Shown piece after piece: positions 13,987 through 14,539 of a stretch of 14,539 nucleotides of DNA. The position numbers and the translations under genes were made by a program. Position 1 is the stretch's first letter, and every line of letters begins with the position of its first letter. The DNA comes from an uncultured Candidatus Saccharibacteria bacterium (GTDB lineage: Bacteria > Patescibacteria > Saccharimonadia > Saccharimonadales > JACDBH01): contig CAMLHD010000021.1 of NCBI GenBank assembly GCA_946479835.1, positions 1-14,539 of the forward strand, given 5' to 3'. The notes under the pieces were generated by a model. The model was not told the origin of the DNA. It saw only the letters and a list, made by a program, of their open reading frames with translations, and ran no database searches.

Positions 13987-14451
13987 CTAGACCCTACGGG
14001 CTTTCTTGGGCCGAACGCCGCCGTGCGGCACGCCTGTTACGTCGTAGATGGTCTCCAAACCGATATTGCTGGCAGAAAGTGCCCGGATAGCCGCGTCGCG
14101 GCCCATGCCGATGCCTTTTACATATACATCCGCCTTGCTTAGGCCGTAGCTCTGCTTGGCATTCTCTAAAGCCTTTTCTGCGGCGACCTGGGCAGCGTAA
14201 GCCGTGCCCTTCTTGGAGCCGCGGAAACCGCAGGCGCCGGCGCTGGAATAGCTTAGAGTGCCGCCCTTAGGATCGGTAACGGTAACGATGGTGTTGTTGA
14301 AGGTGGCCAGGATGTGGACTTGGCCGTAGGGCACGCTTCTTTTGACCTTGCGCTTCTTTGCGGTTGGTTTTGGAGCGGCTTCAACGGCAGCAGTTTCGGC
14401 TGCTGCGGTCTCGGTTGTCTCTGGTGTGGTAGTTGTCTTGTCTTCAGCCAT
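13987..14451 (-). CDS. rpsK: 30S ribosomal protein S11 (uS11) with N-terminal extension
   Basis: 154 residues, about 25 more than usual. The extra part is at the N-terminus: MAEDKTTTTPETTETAAAE and onward, Thr/Ala/Glu-rich, then a basic KKRKVKR before the core. The core is plain uS11: VPYGQVHILATFNNTIVTVTD, YSSAGACGFRGSKKGTAYAAQ, DVYVKGIGMGRDAAIRAL and the C-terminus VPHGGVRPKKARRV. In most bacteria the last motif is PHNG, with an Asn that becomes isoaspartate in E. coli; here it is Gly. Start: AAAGG (14456-14460) stands 8 nt before the ATG, and rpsM ends 11 nt upstream of it. The protein lines the mRNA exit region of the platform. Confidence 0.96.
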   Translation of the reverse strand: MAEDKTTTTPETTETAAAETAAVEAAPKPTAKKRKVKRSVPYGQVHILATFNNTIVTVTDPKGGTLSYSSAGACGFRGSKKGTAYAAQVAAEKALENAKQSYGLSKADVYVKGIGMGRDAAIRALSASNIGLETIYDVTGVPHGGVRPKKARRV

Positions 14452-14462
14452 AATTTATACCT

Positions 14463-14539
14463 TTAGGTCTTGCTTGGAGCTTTCTTAGCCGTGCCACCGA
14501 CAGTTACTTTCTTGCCCCGGCGGGTGCGTGCGTTGGTGC
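14463..14539 (-). CDS. rpsM: 30S ribosomal protein S13 (uS13), C-terminal end only
   Basis: The last 24 codons are visible, reading TNARTRRGKKVTVGGTAKKA and ending APSKT before TAA at 14463-14465. TNARTRRG is the conserved C-terminal segment of uS13, and the position just ahead of rpsK is the standard one. The remainder of the gene continues beyond the right edge. The family's basic C-terminal tail contacts tRNA in the ribosome. Confidence 0.9.
   Translation of the reverse strand, partial: TNARTRRGKKVTVGGTAKKAPSKT

Overview
This window looks like the chromosome of a streamlined, mid-GC bacterium, most likely a Patescibacteria/CPR member; Candidatus Saccharibacteria is my best guess. The guess rests on gene content: zwf next to gdhA, an intracellular GT/GH57/GH15 glycogen trio, cysteine-free ribosomal proteins L33 and S4, and very tight packing. 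No rRNA or phylogenetic marker comparison was possible, so the taxon is an inference. I see no CRISPR array, insertion sequence, phage gene or integration site.

Layout. Positions 1-6218 are all on the + strand: the 3' part of glucose-6-phosphate dehydrogenase, glutamate dehydrogenase, then after a recognisable promoter a three-gene unit (glycosyltransferase, GH57 amylase, GH15 glucoamylase) for cytosolic alpha-glucan metabolism. A strong bidirectional terminator at 6220-6247 separates this from the rest, which is entirely on the - strand. Read in the direction of transcription (right to left) the - strand holds: the alpha operon (rpsM partial, rpsK, rpsD, rpoA, rplQ) joined to rplM-rpsI and ended by a terminator; a small three-helix membrane protein; an attenuator-like leader and an unknown four-cysteine protein; trpS, rluD and holB, which abut or overlap; a TPR protein; three abutting tRNA genes (Thr-GGU, Tyr-GUA, Thr-UGU); and rpmG.

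How the genes work together. The + strand half is carbon, redox and nitrogen metabolism: G6PD makes NADPH, GDH links ammonia to 2-oxoglutarate/glutamate, and the glucan trio builds and takes apart stored polysaccharide. The - strand half is information processing: ribosomal proteins, RNA polymerase alpha, tRNAs, a tRNA synthetase, a pseudouridine synthase and a clamp-loader subunit.

The most interesting element is the leader at 10583-10697 (- strand). It has a -35/-10 promoter, a possible short peptide with five consecutive Phe codons, and two mutually exclusive hairpins, the second an intrinsic terminator. This is the layout of classical translation-mediated attenuation. It lies in front of an unknown 96-residue protein that itself contains no Phe. 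A second recurrent signal is that several first-in-unit genes (rpmG, the TPR gene, trpS, the small membrane protein) lack a Shine-Dalgarno sequence and carry a -10 box 5-11 nt before the ATG, suggesting leaderless or nearly leaderless mRNAs.
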